From the NCBI GenBank assembly GCA_910589555.1, contig CAJUTE010000011.1, positions 1 to 64,000 of the forward strand: a stretch of DNA of 64,000 bases, written 5' to 3'. The DNA is from an uncultured Muribaculum sp. GTDB taxonomy: Bacteria; Bacteroidota; Bacteroidia; Bacteroidales; Muribaculaceae. Shown in pieces: positions 34,233 to 43,136 of this stretch. The notes under the pieces were generated by a model, which was given only the letters and a program-made list of their open reading frames with translations, did not search any database and was not told the origin of the DNA. The translations under genes and the position numbers were made by a program. Every line of letters starts with the position of its first letter. Position 1 is the stretch's first letter.

Positions 34233-35885
34233 TTATCGATGCTCACGCTTAGCCACCATATCGAGCGCCATGCGGAAAGCATCTATATAATATTTGATAA
34301 AGTAGCTCCATGCGGCTTTGGTGGCGGTGAGCATGGCACGTGAATCGACACACGCCTTCTCTCCGGAATCAAGCCCCGCGAGGTAATCAAGCGAACGCGC
34401 TATCTGCTCGGTGACCTCATCATAGTTGAAGTCTCCGCGAGCGATCACATTCACGCCCGATTCCTGGAACGTATTATCCTCAGTTGCAAGAATCCACTGA
34501 CCGAATCCCGACAGTGTGGTGGTGACTGTAGGCACTCCGAACGCCACACTCTCAAGCGGAGTATAGCCCCACGGCTCATAATATGACGGGAACACCGTAG
34601 CATCCATTCCTATCAGAAGGTCATAATAGGTCTTGTTGAATATGCCGTCATCTCCATTGAGATAGCATGGCACATAGATGACCTTGACATTGTCGGCAGG
34701 CGAGTTGGTGAAACCGAGTCCGTGTATGCGGCAATTCACCGGATCTTCGTTAGGGTTGTTCAACTCATGAGTGAGAACCGGATCAGCAAGCGCTTTCTTA
34801 CGCTTTGCGTTCAACGCCTTCACAAGATCCTGACGGGGTTCTTTAACCCATGCCGGAACCATAACGAATGACACAATCTGGCGTGACGGATTCAAATCAC
34901 GCAAGCGAGCCATCGAGTCAAGATACAGGTCAAGACCCTTGTTGCGATACTCACATCTGCCCGAAGTGGCAATGATAAACGCATTGTCATCAATCTTGCT
35001 TCCGGTGAGCGATGACGCCACATTCAGCAATATCTCGCGTGCCTCTTTGCGGGCTTTCAGGAATTTGCCTTTGCCCGGCACAAAATTCTGTTCAAATCCG
35101 TTGGGAGTGACCAGCGGACGACGCTCAAGCAACTGCTCGCACTCAAGAGCGGTGATATCACTCACCGTAGTGAAACAGTCAGCGGCGTGGGCGGCAGCCT
35201 TTTCCAGCGAATGCTTCGACTCCATGTTAAGCTCCCTTGCCATCTGGTCGCCGTTATATCCGCGGAGATAGTCATAGAGAGGCTTTCCGTTTCCACATAT
35301 ACTCCTGCCTATGCAAGTGGCGTGAGTAGTGAAAATGGTGCCCACTGTTGGCAGCTCGGCTTTAACATAAAGGAGCCCCATTCCGGTGGTCCATTCATCG
35401 AAATGAGCTATTACATTCTTATCTGCAAGTTTCTTGTAGTCGCAAATGCTTTTTATCACCAATCCGGCGGCATGAGAGAACGCGCACGCCTCATCATAAT
35501 CGCCATAGGCGTGAAGCGAGTCGACATGGTACAAATCCCACATACGACCATAAAATTCGTTTTTGACGGCATACATTCCATCAAACTTCACGAGAATGAC
35601 AATGGGCTTGCCCGCTACATTCCATCGGCCAACTCTCACGCTGACACCTTCGGGAAAAGAGGCTTTAGCCTTCCAGTCCTTCAACAAGATTGATGATTCG
35701 ACAAAATAAGGCGATGGATTCTCTTTGCTCCATACATCAGGACCAATGAAAATGGTCTTATCCTTATACAATGTTTGCAGCGTCTTCGCTTTTGTCGACA
35801 GGACGGTGTATATTCCTCCGATTTTATTACAAACTTCCCAACTTGTCTCAAAAAGCAGGTCTAAATTTACCGGCGCTTTATCCAT
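34233..35885 (-). CDS. Glycogen synthase, animal/fungal-type (GT3)
   Basis: A 550-residue glycogen synthase of glycosyltransferase family 3. It begins DLLFETSWEVCNKIGGIYTV, the GT3 donor-binding start, and contains HFDEWTTGMGLLYVKAELPT, FTTHATCIGRSICGNGKPLY and FTTVSDITALECEQLLERRP. The late acidic motif PSYYEPWGYTPLESVAFGVP carries the catalytic Glu pair. GT3 enzymes use UDP-glucose, unlike the ADP-glucose GT5 enzymes of most bacteria; Bacteroidetes commonly have GT3. It lacks the N- and C-terminal phosphorylation tails of eukaryotic forms. It is the first gene of the operon, with the -7 box at 35913-35920. Confidence 0.9.
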   Translation of the reverse strand: MDKAPVNLDLLFETSWEVCNKIGGIYTVLSTKAKTLQTLYKDKTIFIGPDVWSKENPSPYFVESSILLKDWKAKASFPEGVSVRVGRWNVAGKPIVILVKFDGMYAVKNEFYGRMWDLYHVDSLHAYGDYDEACAFSHAAGLVIKSICDYKKLADKNVIAHFDEWTTGMGLLYVKAELPTVGTIFTTHATCIGRSICGNGKPLYDYLRGYNGDQMARELNMESKHSLEKAAAHAADCFTTVSDITALECEQLLERRPLVTPNGFEQNFVPGKGKFLKARKEAREILLNVASSLTGSKIDDNAFIIATSGRCEYRNKGLDLYLDSMARLRDLNPSRQIVSFVMVPAWVKEPRQDLVKALNAKRKKALADPVLTHELNNPNEDPVNCRIHGLGFTNSPADNVKVIYVPCYLNGDDGIFNKTYYDLLIGMDATVFPSYYEPWGYTPLESVAFGVPTVTTTLSGFGQWILATEDNTFQESGVNVIARGDFNYDEVTEQIARSLDYLAGLDSGEKACVDSRAMLTATKAAWSYFIKYYIDAFRMALDMVAKREHR

Positions 35886-35912
35886 ATAATAGATTTAAAA
35901 TTTTACGCGGGG

Positions 35913-35920
35913 CAAAGATA
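35913..35920 (-). promoter_or_regulatory. Promoter -7 box of the glycogen operon
   Basis: TATCTTTG on the minus strand matches the -7 consensus and lies 28 bases before the GT3 start codon. No TTG stands at the expected spacing; TTTC is nearby. Confidence 0.5.
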
Positions 35921-35973
35921 GTCATTTTTTTTGAAATACCGAAAAGCTTTCCACTTTAATTAAAATAACTTAC

Positions 35974-37059
35974 TTATTTACAAGCCGCATTATTGGTTTT
36001 TCGACTGCCCGATTGTATATTCTGACCCAGCAGAAACGCCGCGACACGCACCCAACGGCTGTGGCTATGTGTCTTCAAATATCGGTATCCAAGCCATGGC
36101 ACATAAATTCCCGACACAAGCGACAACACGCTGTACACCCACCACGGAAGCGACACAAAATGGCTCAAAACCTGCTGGCTGGCAACATTGCAATACCATG
36201 AAAGAAGAAATATAAGATAGTTCGCGCCTATCAGATGGTCGAGAAATCCATAGTTCCTGTGTTCCAGGATTTTTGCCATAGATACACACATACATATACC
36301 GACCATCGAGCACACGGCAAACCAGCACGTATTCTCCAAAAGAAAGAACAACCCCGCCCAGACAAGGATACAAAGGAGCAAAAAACATGGAGAACGCCAC
36401 GGAACCATCCGGTCAATCGAGTCAGAATATCTCGCAAAAACAGATCCCGCCACGAAATATCCGCCTAAATCTATGGCTTTTTCAATTGAAAAAAACGCCT
36501 GCCGTTCAAAAGAGCATAGCGGCAGCACCAGAAAGAATACAAGCAACAGCAAATACACCCACCTGTCATCCAGCCCTGATTTTCTGCCCAAACGAATCAT
36601 CGCGTAATTAAACACCAACAACAGGAAACTCGCTTGCAAGAACCAGTAATAAGGAATGACAAGCTTGCCATTATAAAGCAGCGCATCAGCAAAAGTTGCG
36701 ACATCGGCAGTCATAGCGTCGTCGGCAACACCCGACATCAACGTGCGCGGAAAGAACGTGACGAGCGACAACACAACGAAAGGCAGAAGAAGCCGCTTCA
36801 CCTTATTCCATACAAATGACGGCAATGGCGACGCATCAAACCGGAGAATCGTGGTATAGACCATGAGAAATCCCGACACAAACACAAACAACGGCATCCT
36901 GAAGCTGTGCATCATGCGATACATAAGCATATCCATACCGAAATTTCCACCCGGATATTCGTGAAATGAATGACCGAGCACCACAAGCACTATGCCTATC
37001 ACCTGAAGATAGGCGATATACTTCACAAACGGCGGTCTTCCTTCCGATTTTTTATCCAT
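35974..37059 (-). CDS. Acyltransferase 3 family membrane protein
   Basis: A 361-residue integral membrane protein with about ten transmembrane helices. It begins VKYIAYLQVIGIVLVVLGHS, where the His after the first helix is the conserved catalytic residue of acyltransferase 3 (OafA-like). The RMPLFVFVSGFLMVY segment is also typical. Members O-acetylate or succinylate sugars on surface polysaccharide, lipid A or peptidoglycan. The acceptor cannot be deduced, and no glycosyltransferase cluster adjoins. It follows the ABC operon and its terminator on the same strand and appears independently transcribed. Confidence 0.85.
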   Translation of the reverse strand: MDKKSEGRPPFVKYIAYLQVIGIVLVVLGHSFHEYPGGNFGMDMLMYRMMHSFRMPLFVFVSGFLMVYTTILRFDASPLPSFVWNKVKRLLLPFVVLSLVTFFPRTLMSGVADDAMTADVATFADALLYNGKLVIPYYWFLQASFLLLVFNYAMIRLGRKSGLDDRWVYLLLLVFFLVLPLCSFERQAFFSIEKAIDLGGYFVAGSVFARYSDSIDRMVPWRSPCFLLLCILVWAGLFFLLENTCWFAVCSMVGICMCVSMAKILEHRNYGFLDHLIGANYLIFLLSWYCNVASQQVLSHFVSLPWWVYSVLSLVSGIYVPWLGYRYLKTHSHSRWVRVAAFLLGQNIQSGSRKTNNAACK

Positions 37060-37144
37060 CTATGATCTGAATTACATAAGCAAAATTATGCAATATAGCC
37101 GTCATTCCAAAATTCCATGCCATAAACAATCTATAAAAACAGGA

Positions 37145-37179
37145 AAAGGCAGGCGTTTTTCAACCGACGCCTGCCCTTT
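37145..37179 (-). terminator. Terminator of the ABC exporter operon
   Basis: A GC-rich stem GGCAGGCGT (37148-37156) with ACGCCTGCC (37167-37175) is flanked by A/T runs. The minus-strand side continues TTTTCCTGTTTTTATAG. Confidence 0.65.
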
Positions 37180-37197
37180 CCGCCACCTCTTCGCCGG

Positions 37198-37869
37198 CTA
37201 TTTCTTTATATTGACTATTCTGCCGTCGAAAAGCGTGACGACACGATGGGCGTATGCAGCGTCACGGTCGGAGTGCGTCACCATCACCACAGTTGTCCCG
37301 CCGGCATTAAGGTCGCTCAGGAGCTCCATCACCTCAATTCCGTTTTTCGAGTCAAGATTACCGGTGGGCTCATCGGCAAGCACAATCGACGGCTGCGTCA
37401 CCACAGCACGCGCTATCGCCACACGCTGCTGCTGACCTCCCGACAATTGGCGGGGATAGTGGCTCGCCCTGTGGGATATGTTCATCCTCGCCAGAAGCTC
37501 CTCTACCCTGCTGTGCCGTTCACGTGCCGACATATCAAGATATGTGAGCGGCAACTCCACATTCTGACGCACATTCAATTCATCGATAAGATTAAAGCTT
37601 TGGAACACGAATCCCACATTCCCCTTTCGAAGTCCGGTGAACTCCTTCTCTTTGAAGCCCGACACGTCACGTCCCATAAACTCCATGCTTCCGGAAGTGG
37701 GAGAATCAAGGAGTCCTAAGATATTGAGCAACGTGGATTTTCCGCAACCCGACGGTCCCATTATCGCCAAAAACTCACCTTTTGCCACCTCAAGATTAAT
37801 ACTGTCCAATGCCACTGTCTCCACCTCATCCGTGCGGAACACCTTTGATATATTATGTAATTGTATCAT
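37198..37869 (-). CDS. ABC transporter ATP-binding protein (MacB/LolD type)
   Basis: A 223-residue ATPase subunit. Walker A GPSGCGKST is at about residues 38-46, the Q-loop in FVFQSFNLIDELNVRQNVEL, signature LSGGQQQRVAIARA near 138, Walker B IVLADEPTGNLDS near 160 and the switch His in VMVTHSD. This places it in the MacB/LolD/FtsE clade, which powers FtsX-type permeases by mechanotransmission rather than by moving a substrate through the membrane. It lies 13 bases after the permease gene, and both are driven from the sigma-54 promoter at 40231-40247. Confidence 0.93.
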   Translation of the reverse strand: MIQLHNISKVFRTDEVETVALDSINLEVAKGEFLAIMGPSGCGKSTLLNILGLLDSPTSGSMEFMGRDVSGFKEKEFTGLRKGNVGFVFQSFNLIDELNVRQNVELPLTYLDMSARERHSRVEELLARMNISHRASHYPRQLSGGQQQRVAIARAVVTQPSIVLADEPTGNLDSKNGIEVMELLSDLNAGGTTVVMVTHSDRDAAYAHRVVTLFDGRIVNIKK

Positions 37870-37882
37870 TTCGTTAAGAATT

Positions 37883-40204
37883 TTATTCGTTTCTCAAATT
37901 TTCTGTCGGTTTTGCATTCGCCGCTCTCCACGTCATCAATATCACTGCCACGATGATTATAGCCATTATTGCAAGCGAAGTGACAACATAAATCATCCAC
38001 TCACCGCCTGCCGATACCGGAAACAGCTTCATGAACAATGTCCCTGTCCACCATGCCGCGACACCGCCTATGACGACAGCAGGCAACGCTATCTTCACCA
38101 TCCCTGAAATCAACATCCTCACGATAGCCCCCGCTCCGGCACCATTCACCTTGCGTATGGCGATCTCCTTACTGCGGCGCTGGATCTCGTCGGCTACATA
38201 CCCCACCAGCCCCATGAAAGCGATGAAAAATATCGACACGCAGGCGATAAGCGCGATATTCCTCATGATGCCTACATCGGCATATTTATGAAGCTTTATC
38301 TCTGCCACCGATTTAGGCTCATTAGCCGAATTAGGAAACATCCTGGAAAAATCAGCCATCAACTTTGTGAAATTCTCTTCATACGGCGCCTTCAACCTCA
38401 ATGTCACGAGACTGGCGTTATTCACCCACGCCTCGGCAGAGTAGAGCATCAACGGCATCGGTTCAGAAAAGAATGAGTCGATATTCACATCCTCCATGAC
38501 TCCTACCACCTTCACGTTGTCCATTATGGATGAAGGAACCATTTTTCCCACTGCGTCGTCCACGCTCCAGCCCATCAGCTTGCAGAACTCACGATTCACT
38601 ATCATCTCCGACTTCCCTTCTATCTTTTTGCTTCCTGCAAGCAATTTAAATCCCATGAAGTCAAAATAGTTTTTATCAATGCAATCAAATCGGGATGAGA
38701 ACAGACTCCGTCCCATATTGTCCCTAACCATACTGCCGCTGTAGGAGTACACCGGCGTAGATCCGGAAATGACGCAACCCTCCACATAAGGCATACTCGC
38801 AAGTGTTGCCATATAGACATCCAAGTCGTAATCATTCTGATAAGGAGCCAGCACAAGACCGCTGTCATCATACCCCACATCCTTATTTACCATATAATTG
38901 TATTGCGCCCATACCACACTCAGGAAACCCACGATAAAGGAAACTCCGGCAAACTGCACAAACAGCAACACACGCTTCCACCGGTTGCGGTTTTCAGTAA
39001 ACCTGCGAAATACGGTAGCAACCGAGATACGCGACATGATTATGCCAGGCACAAAGGCTCCTATGGCAAACACAGCCGCCACTACCGCCACGGCGACATA
39101 AAGACGTTCAGGAGCAAACAGGCTGGCAATAGGAGTTTTAAGCGTAGCCTCTATAAAATCATGAAACTGCAAGATAAGCAGAACTATCAATACAAGCGCT
39201 CCTGCAACCACAATCATGGTCTCGTAGACAAACATACGCAACACGTCGTTGCTCTGCGCTCCGCTGCATTTATGCACTCCCACCGCCTTAGCGCGACGGC
39301 TGAGCGACGCAATCGACACAAGCACATAATTCAGAGCAGTGATTATGAGCAATCCCATGGCAAGCATTCCCAACAGAATCACCATGCTGCGGTTGCCTTC
39401 AGCATTCTGGAAAGTCTCTCTCATGAGCCTGGCATGACCGCGTATGCCGTTTCCGTCTTTGTCAGGAGCATGACGCTGGATTATCTCATCGATCCTTCGG
39501 TCAAATTCTTCATAGGATATATCAACGCCCTCCTTGATCCTCACATAGCCTTTCCAACTGTCGCCTCCATGCCAGGAATATACCCAACCCTTCGACAGCC
39601 ATGTGGGCAACGACACCACAATATCCGGATTGACGCTTGAATTTTCAGGTATAGTCTTGAAAACACCGGCTATCCTCACCCGGAAATCGCTGTCGTAGAC
39701 CAACTCCTTGCCTATGGGGTCAGTGCCGCCATAATAAGTGTCAGCGATTTTATCCGAGATAAACGCCACATCCTTGCGTTGAAGATCAATGCGGGGATTC
39801 CCGCTTAGCACATCAACACCCATTGTCTCAAAAAATAAAGAATCGGCTACCGTGCCTCTCATCGTAAGGAATTTGCCATCCTTCCCTACTTTGACATCTC
39901 TGACCGGACGCATTGTTGTTACGCTTTCCACCACATCGGGCATCTCCTCATAGACACCTTCGCCAAGTTTGCCTATGATTGTTGTTGACGGAGGTATAAC
40001 CTTGTCACCCAGCACCCAAGTCATCCACAATTGATACAGCCGGTCGCTGTCACGATAGCAGGTGTCATAACTTTTAAAGTAAGCCACACACGCGAATAGC
40101 AGTACGGCTATGCCTATGCCAAAGCTAAGGCTCACCACTTTAATCAAAGATTGTCGGGGAGTATGTATCACCGACCTCCATGCATAAAAAATTTGTTTAA
40201 GCAT
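37883..40204 (-). CDS. FtsX/MacB-like ABC transporter permease
   Basis: A 773-residue permease. The layout is two copies of an FtsX-like unit: a first transmembrane helix near residue 20-40 (VVSLSFGIGIAVLLFACVAY), a large MacB-type periplasmic domain (45-270), three helices (about 275-400), then a helix near 410-430, a second periplasmic domain and three final helices. Single-chain permeases of this kind occur in several copies per genome in Bacteroidetes and are thought to export peptides, lipids or toxic compounds, or to take part in envelope-stress defence. The substrate is unknown. The start is 18 nt after the predicted sigma-54 transcription start. Confidence 0.88.
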   Translation of the reverse strand: MLKQIFYAWRSVIHTPRQSLIKVVSLSFGIGIAVLLFACVAYFKSYDTCYRDSDRLYQLWMTWVLGDKVIPPSTTIIGKLGEGVYEEMPDVVESVTTMRPVRDVKVGKDGKFLTMRGTVADSLFFETMGVDVLSGNPRIDLQRKDVAFISDKIADTYYGGTDPIGKELVYDSDFRVRIAGVFKTIPENSSVNPDIVVSLPTWLSKGWVYSWHGGDSWKGYVRIKEGVDISYEEFDRRIDEIIQRHAPDKDGNGIRGHARLMRETFQNAEGNRSMVILLGMLAMGLLIITALNYVLVSIASLSRRAKAVGVHKCSGAQSNDVLRMFVYETMIVVAGALVLIVLLILQFHDFIEATLKTPIASLFAPERLYVAVAVVAAVFAIGAFVPGIIMSRISVATVFRRFTENRNRWKRVLLFVQFAGVSFIVGFLSVVWAQYNYMVNKDVGYDDSGLVLAPYQNDYDLDVYMATLASMPYVEGCVISGSTPVYSYSGSMVRDNMGRSLFSSRFDCIDKNYFDFMGFKLLAGSKKIEGKSEMIVNREFCKLMGWSVDDAVGKMVPSSIMDNVKVVGVMEDVNIDSFFSEPMPLMLYSAEAWVNNASLVTLRLKAPYEENFTKLMADFSRMFPNSANEPKSVAEIKLHKYADVGIMRNIALIACVSIFFIAFMGLVGYVADEIQRRSKEIAIRKVNGAGAGAIVRMLISGMVKIALPAVVIGGVAAWWTGTLFMKLFPVSAGGEWMIYVVTSLAIMAIIIVAVILMTWRAANAKPTENLRNE

Positions 40205-40230
40205 AATTCGTCATATTTACACTATGAAAT

Positions 40231-40247
40231 ATGCCAATACCGTGCCA
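40231..40247 (-). promoter_or_regulatory. Sigma-54 promoter of the ABC exporter operon
   Basis: On the minus strand TGGCACG (40241-40247) and then TGGCAT (40231-40236) form a -24/-12 element. Compared with TGGCAC-N5-TTGCA there is one mismatch (TGGCA for TTGCA), and the GG and GC are correctly spaced. Transcription would start near 40222. The divergent sigma-54 activator gene at 40436 supports the call. Confidence 0.75.
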
Positions 40248-40289
40248 AAAACACATACTCCTAATTGTCAGCTTCTTACATTTTTCACA

Positions 40290-40304
40290 ACACTCTTCAA
40301 GTGT
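40290..40304. promoter_or_regulatory. Candidate activator-binding site (enhancer)
   Basis: The inverted repeat ACACT-CTTCA-AGTGT lies about 45 bp upstream of the -24 element and between the divergent genes. It fits a dimeric NtrC-type regulator site. There is only one clear copy, whereas such activators usually need two. Confidence 0.4.
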
Positions 40305-40435
40305 ATGAAATTCATTCATCAGGTGTCAAAAAATCATACAATCAGCACGATGCAAATAAATAGCGCGACACAATTATAATTTTATTTTGTAAGTTTGCAC
40401 TAAGGATTACATAAAAAAACAGGAACTCTGCCAAA

Positions 40436-41773
40436 ATGAAACCATTAAACACAATAATAGTTGTTGATGACAACCGGTCGGTACGCACAGCCATGACGCT
40501 GCTGCTACAGACGGTAGCCGAAAAAGTAATCCCCGTATCATCGCCGGTGACACTCCCCCGACTCATACCCGAGGAGAAACCATCATGCGTGATACTCGAC
40601 ATGAATTTCCTCTCAGGCACAACCAACGGCAATGAAGGGATTTTCTGGTTGAACGAAATTTTACGCCTCGCCCCCGGAGTGCCGGTGATACTGATGACTG
40701 CATACGCCGACATTGACCTCGCCATAAAAGGAATAAAAGCCGGAGCTGCCGATTTCATCATAAAACCGTGGGACAACTCGCGGCTGCTTCAGGCTGTAAT
40801 GTACGCGGCAGGAAAAAACGTCAGCCTCAAGAAAGATAAGACTCACGATGATTTCTCTCCGTTTTTCGGCTACAGCCGGCGCATGGCGGCTCTGCGCGAA
40901 ATCGTCGATAAAGTCGCAGCTACCGACGCGTCGATACTCATAACCGGAGAGAACGGCACCGGCAAAAGTATGCTTGCAAAGTATATCCACCACCGTTCGG
41001 GCAGGCACAATCTGCCGATGGTACACGCTGACATGGGAGCCATCACCGACACTCTTTTTGAAAGCGAGTTTTTCGGACACGAGAAAAACGCCTTCACAGG
41101 AGCATCGGCTACACGCAAAGGTCGATTTGAAATAGCTCATGACTCCACGCTGTTTCTCGACGAGGTCGCCAATATCCCCCTGCCCATGCAGTCCAAACTG
41201 CTGTGCGCCCTACAGGAGAAACGCATCACCCGCGTAGGCGCCAACCGCCCGATAGATGTCAACGTAAGGCTCATCTCAGCCACCTCCTCCGACCCGGAAT
41301 CGTTGGTGGAGCGTGGATTGTTCCGCCGCGACCTGCTGTGGCGCATAAACACCATCCACCTCCACTTGCCGCCGCTCCGTGAAAGACGCGAGGACATAAT
41401 CCCACTGGCAAGAATATTCATTTCCTCTTTTTGCGATAAATATGGACGTCAGGAATTGACTCTATCCCATGAATGCCACGAAATACTTATGTCGGCATCA
41501 TTTCCGGGAAACATTCGCCAGTTGGAGCATCTGATTGAAAAAGCCGTGATCCTCACCGAAGGCGACACGATCACCGCCGAACAGTTTGCCGAACTTTCAT
41601 GTCAACCGGCACGCCCCTCCTCCGCCTCAGCTCCCGTGACTCTTGAGGAAATGGAGCGGAAGATGATCGCCGATTCAATACAGCAATGCGACGGCAATCT
41701 TTCCCAAGCAGCGTCAAGGCTCGGGATAACAAGGCAAACCCTGTACAACAAGATTAAAAAGTACGGTCTATGA
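40436..41773 (+). CDS. Sigma-54-dependent NtrC-family response regulator
   Basis: A 445-residue activator. The receiver domain (1-120) has acidic pair Asp11/Asp12, phosphoacceptor Asp55, Thr88 and Lys110. An AAA+ domain follows (about 145-375): Walker A GENGTGKS near 171, Walker B FLDEVANIP, and R-finger region RRDLLWRIN. The loop that touches sigma-54, normally GAFTGA, reads NAFTGA (residues 218-223). A Fis-type helix-turn-helix ends the protein (LSQAASRLGITRQTLYNKIK). It should respond to the kinase at 41770 and activate the divergent ABC operon. Its stop overlaps the kinase start. Confidence 0.92.
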   Translation: MKPLNTIIVVDDNRSVRTAMTLLLQTVAEKVIPVSSPVTLPRLIPEEKPSCVILDMNFLSGTTNGNEGIFWLNEILRLAPGVPVILMTAYADIDLAIKGIKAGAADFIIKPWDNSRLLQAVMYAAGKNVSLKKDKTHDDFSPFFGYSRRMAALREIVDKVAATDASILITGENGTGKSMLAKYIHHRSGRHNLPMVHADMGAITDTLFESEFFGHEKNAFTGASATRKGRFEIAHDSTLFLDEVANIPLPMQSKLLCALQEKRITRVGANRPIDVNVRLISATSSDPESLVERGLFRRDLLWRINTIHLHLPPLRERREDIIPLARIFISSFCDKYGRQELTLSHECHEILMSASFPGNIRQLEHLIEKAVILTEGDTITAEQFAELSCQPARPSSASAPVTLEEMERKMIADSIQQCDGNLSQAASRLGITRQTLYNKIKKYGL

Positions 41774-43059
41774 AGCGTGAATGCTACTTCTCATGGATCA
41801 TGGCGATCAAAATCGCCGCTATAGCCCTGCTCTCCATTTCCGCAACCATCCTATATATGAAAGGAGCATGGCTGTTTGGAATCATCTGCATCGCGGCGGC
41901 GTTCATCCCTGCCGCATCATTATTCCGGTCACTGAAATCATCCCGGATGGCAAGCCGCATGCTGCTCGAAGCTATTGAGAACAACGACGGCTCATTCAAT
42001 CTTTCTGCACAAAAAACATCGCCACTCATCGCCGCCAACATCAACCGCATAAAAGAAATACTCTCGGAAAAACAGCAGCTGATAGCGTCACAGGAACAAT
42101 TTTTCAAGGAGATAATCTCACTCGTAAGCACCGGCATAACAGTTATTTCAGCCGATGGCAGAATAAAGCTCAACAATAACCGCGCTCTGGAGCTGCTCCA
42201 CCGCAGCGTATTCACCCACATCAAGCAACTTGAGTCCTCCGATCCTGCGCTCTACAGTGCGTTGTGCGGCATAGCCCCCGGTGAGACTCGTCAACTCGCC
42301 ACATCCACCGAATCGCTGCTCATTCATGCCAATTCCATTGTCATTTCTGATGAACAGCTGAAGATAATCACAATCGATGACATTGACACCGCGCTTGCCA
42401 ATCACGACATGGACTCATGGGCGAGATACTCGTCAGTGATAATGCATGAGCTGATGAACTCTCTCACCCCCATAGCTTCCATATCGCGTCAACTGCTCAG
42501 CACCACCGACCCGGCGCTACGCAGCGTGCGGGCAAATATAGAACCGGTATACTCATGTGCCACCTATCTTATAAATTTCGTAAACGGATTGAAGAAGCTG
42601 AACCAGTTGCCTGACCCTGACCTCTCTCTTTTCGGACTGAAGCCATTCCTAAACCGGGCGGCGACACTTGCGTCTCACATACACCGATTCCCTCTCGACA
42701 ATATCAATATAGCCTGTGATGACTCGCTTTATGTCAACACCGATGAAAGCCTGCTGGGGCAAGTCATGACCAATCTGCTTAAAAACTCAATCGAAGCGAT
42801 GGATGGCATCGAGCATCCTGAAATAACGATATCAGGCTATTGCGATGAAAGGGAGAATATCGTGATTGAAATTTCCAACAACGGTCCGGAGATTCCCGAA
42901 TCGACAGCCCCTAAGATATTCATCCCCTTCTTCACCACCAAAACCGCCGGTTCAGGAATAGGACTCTCCCTGTCACGGCAGCTCATAAGACGCTGCGGCG
43001 GCACATTGAAAATAGTCAACCTATCACCACACCCGGTGTTCCGCATAACAATACCGTGA
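41770..43059 (+). CDS. Sensor histidine kinase
   Basis: A 429-residue membrane kinase, start overlapping the regulator stop by four bases. Two N-terminal transmembrane helices (about residues 9-28 and 33-50) leave almost no periplasmic loop, so the signal is probably sensed in the membrane or cytoplasm. A PAS-like region (about 100-210) precedes the H-box IMHELMNSLTPIA with His226. The ATPase has N-box MTNLLKNSIEAMDG, G1 IEISNNGPEIP and G2 GSGIGLSLSRQL. The architecture resembles NtrY-type kinases. It forms a two-component pair with the NtrC-type regulator. Confidence 0.9.
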   Translation: MKRECYFSWIMAIKIAAIALLSISATILYMKGAWLFGIICIAAAFIPAASLFRSLKSSRMASRMLLEAIENNDGSFNLSAQKTSPLIAANINRIKEILSEKQQLIASQEQFFKEIISLVSTGITVISADGRIKLNNNRALELLHRSVFTHIKQLESSDPALYSALCGIAPGETRQLATSTESLLIHANSIVISDEQLKIITIDDIDTALANHDMDSWARYSSVIMHELMNSLTPIASISRQLLSTTDPALRSVRANIEPVYSCATYLINFVNGLKKLNQLPDPDLSLFGLKPFLNRAATLASHIHRFPLDNINIACDDSLYVNTDESLLGQVMTNLLKNSIEAMDGIEHPEITISGYCDERENIVIEISNNGPEIPESTAPKIFIPFFTTKTAGSGIGLSLSRQLIRRCGGTLKIVNLSPHPVFRITIP

Positions 43060-43136
43060 CCCACGCGGTTCCGCGTCCAACTTTTATCTTGAAAACGTGT
43101 TTTTAGTAATATACACTAACTATTACTAATTTACGC

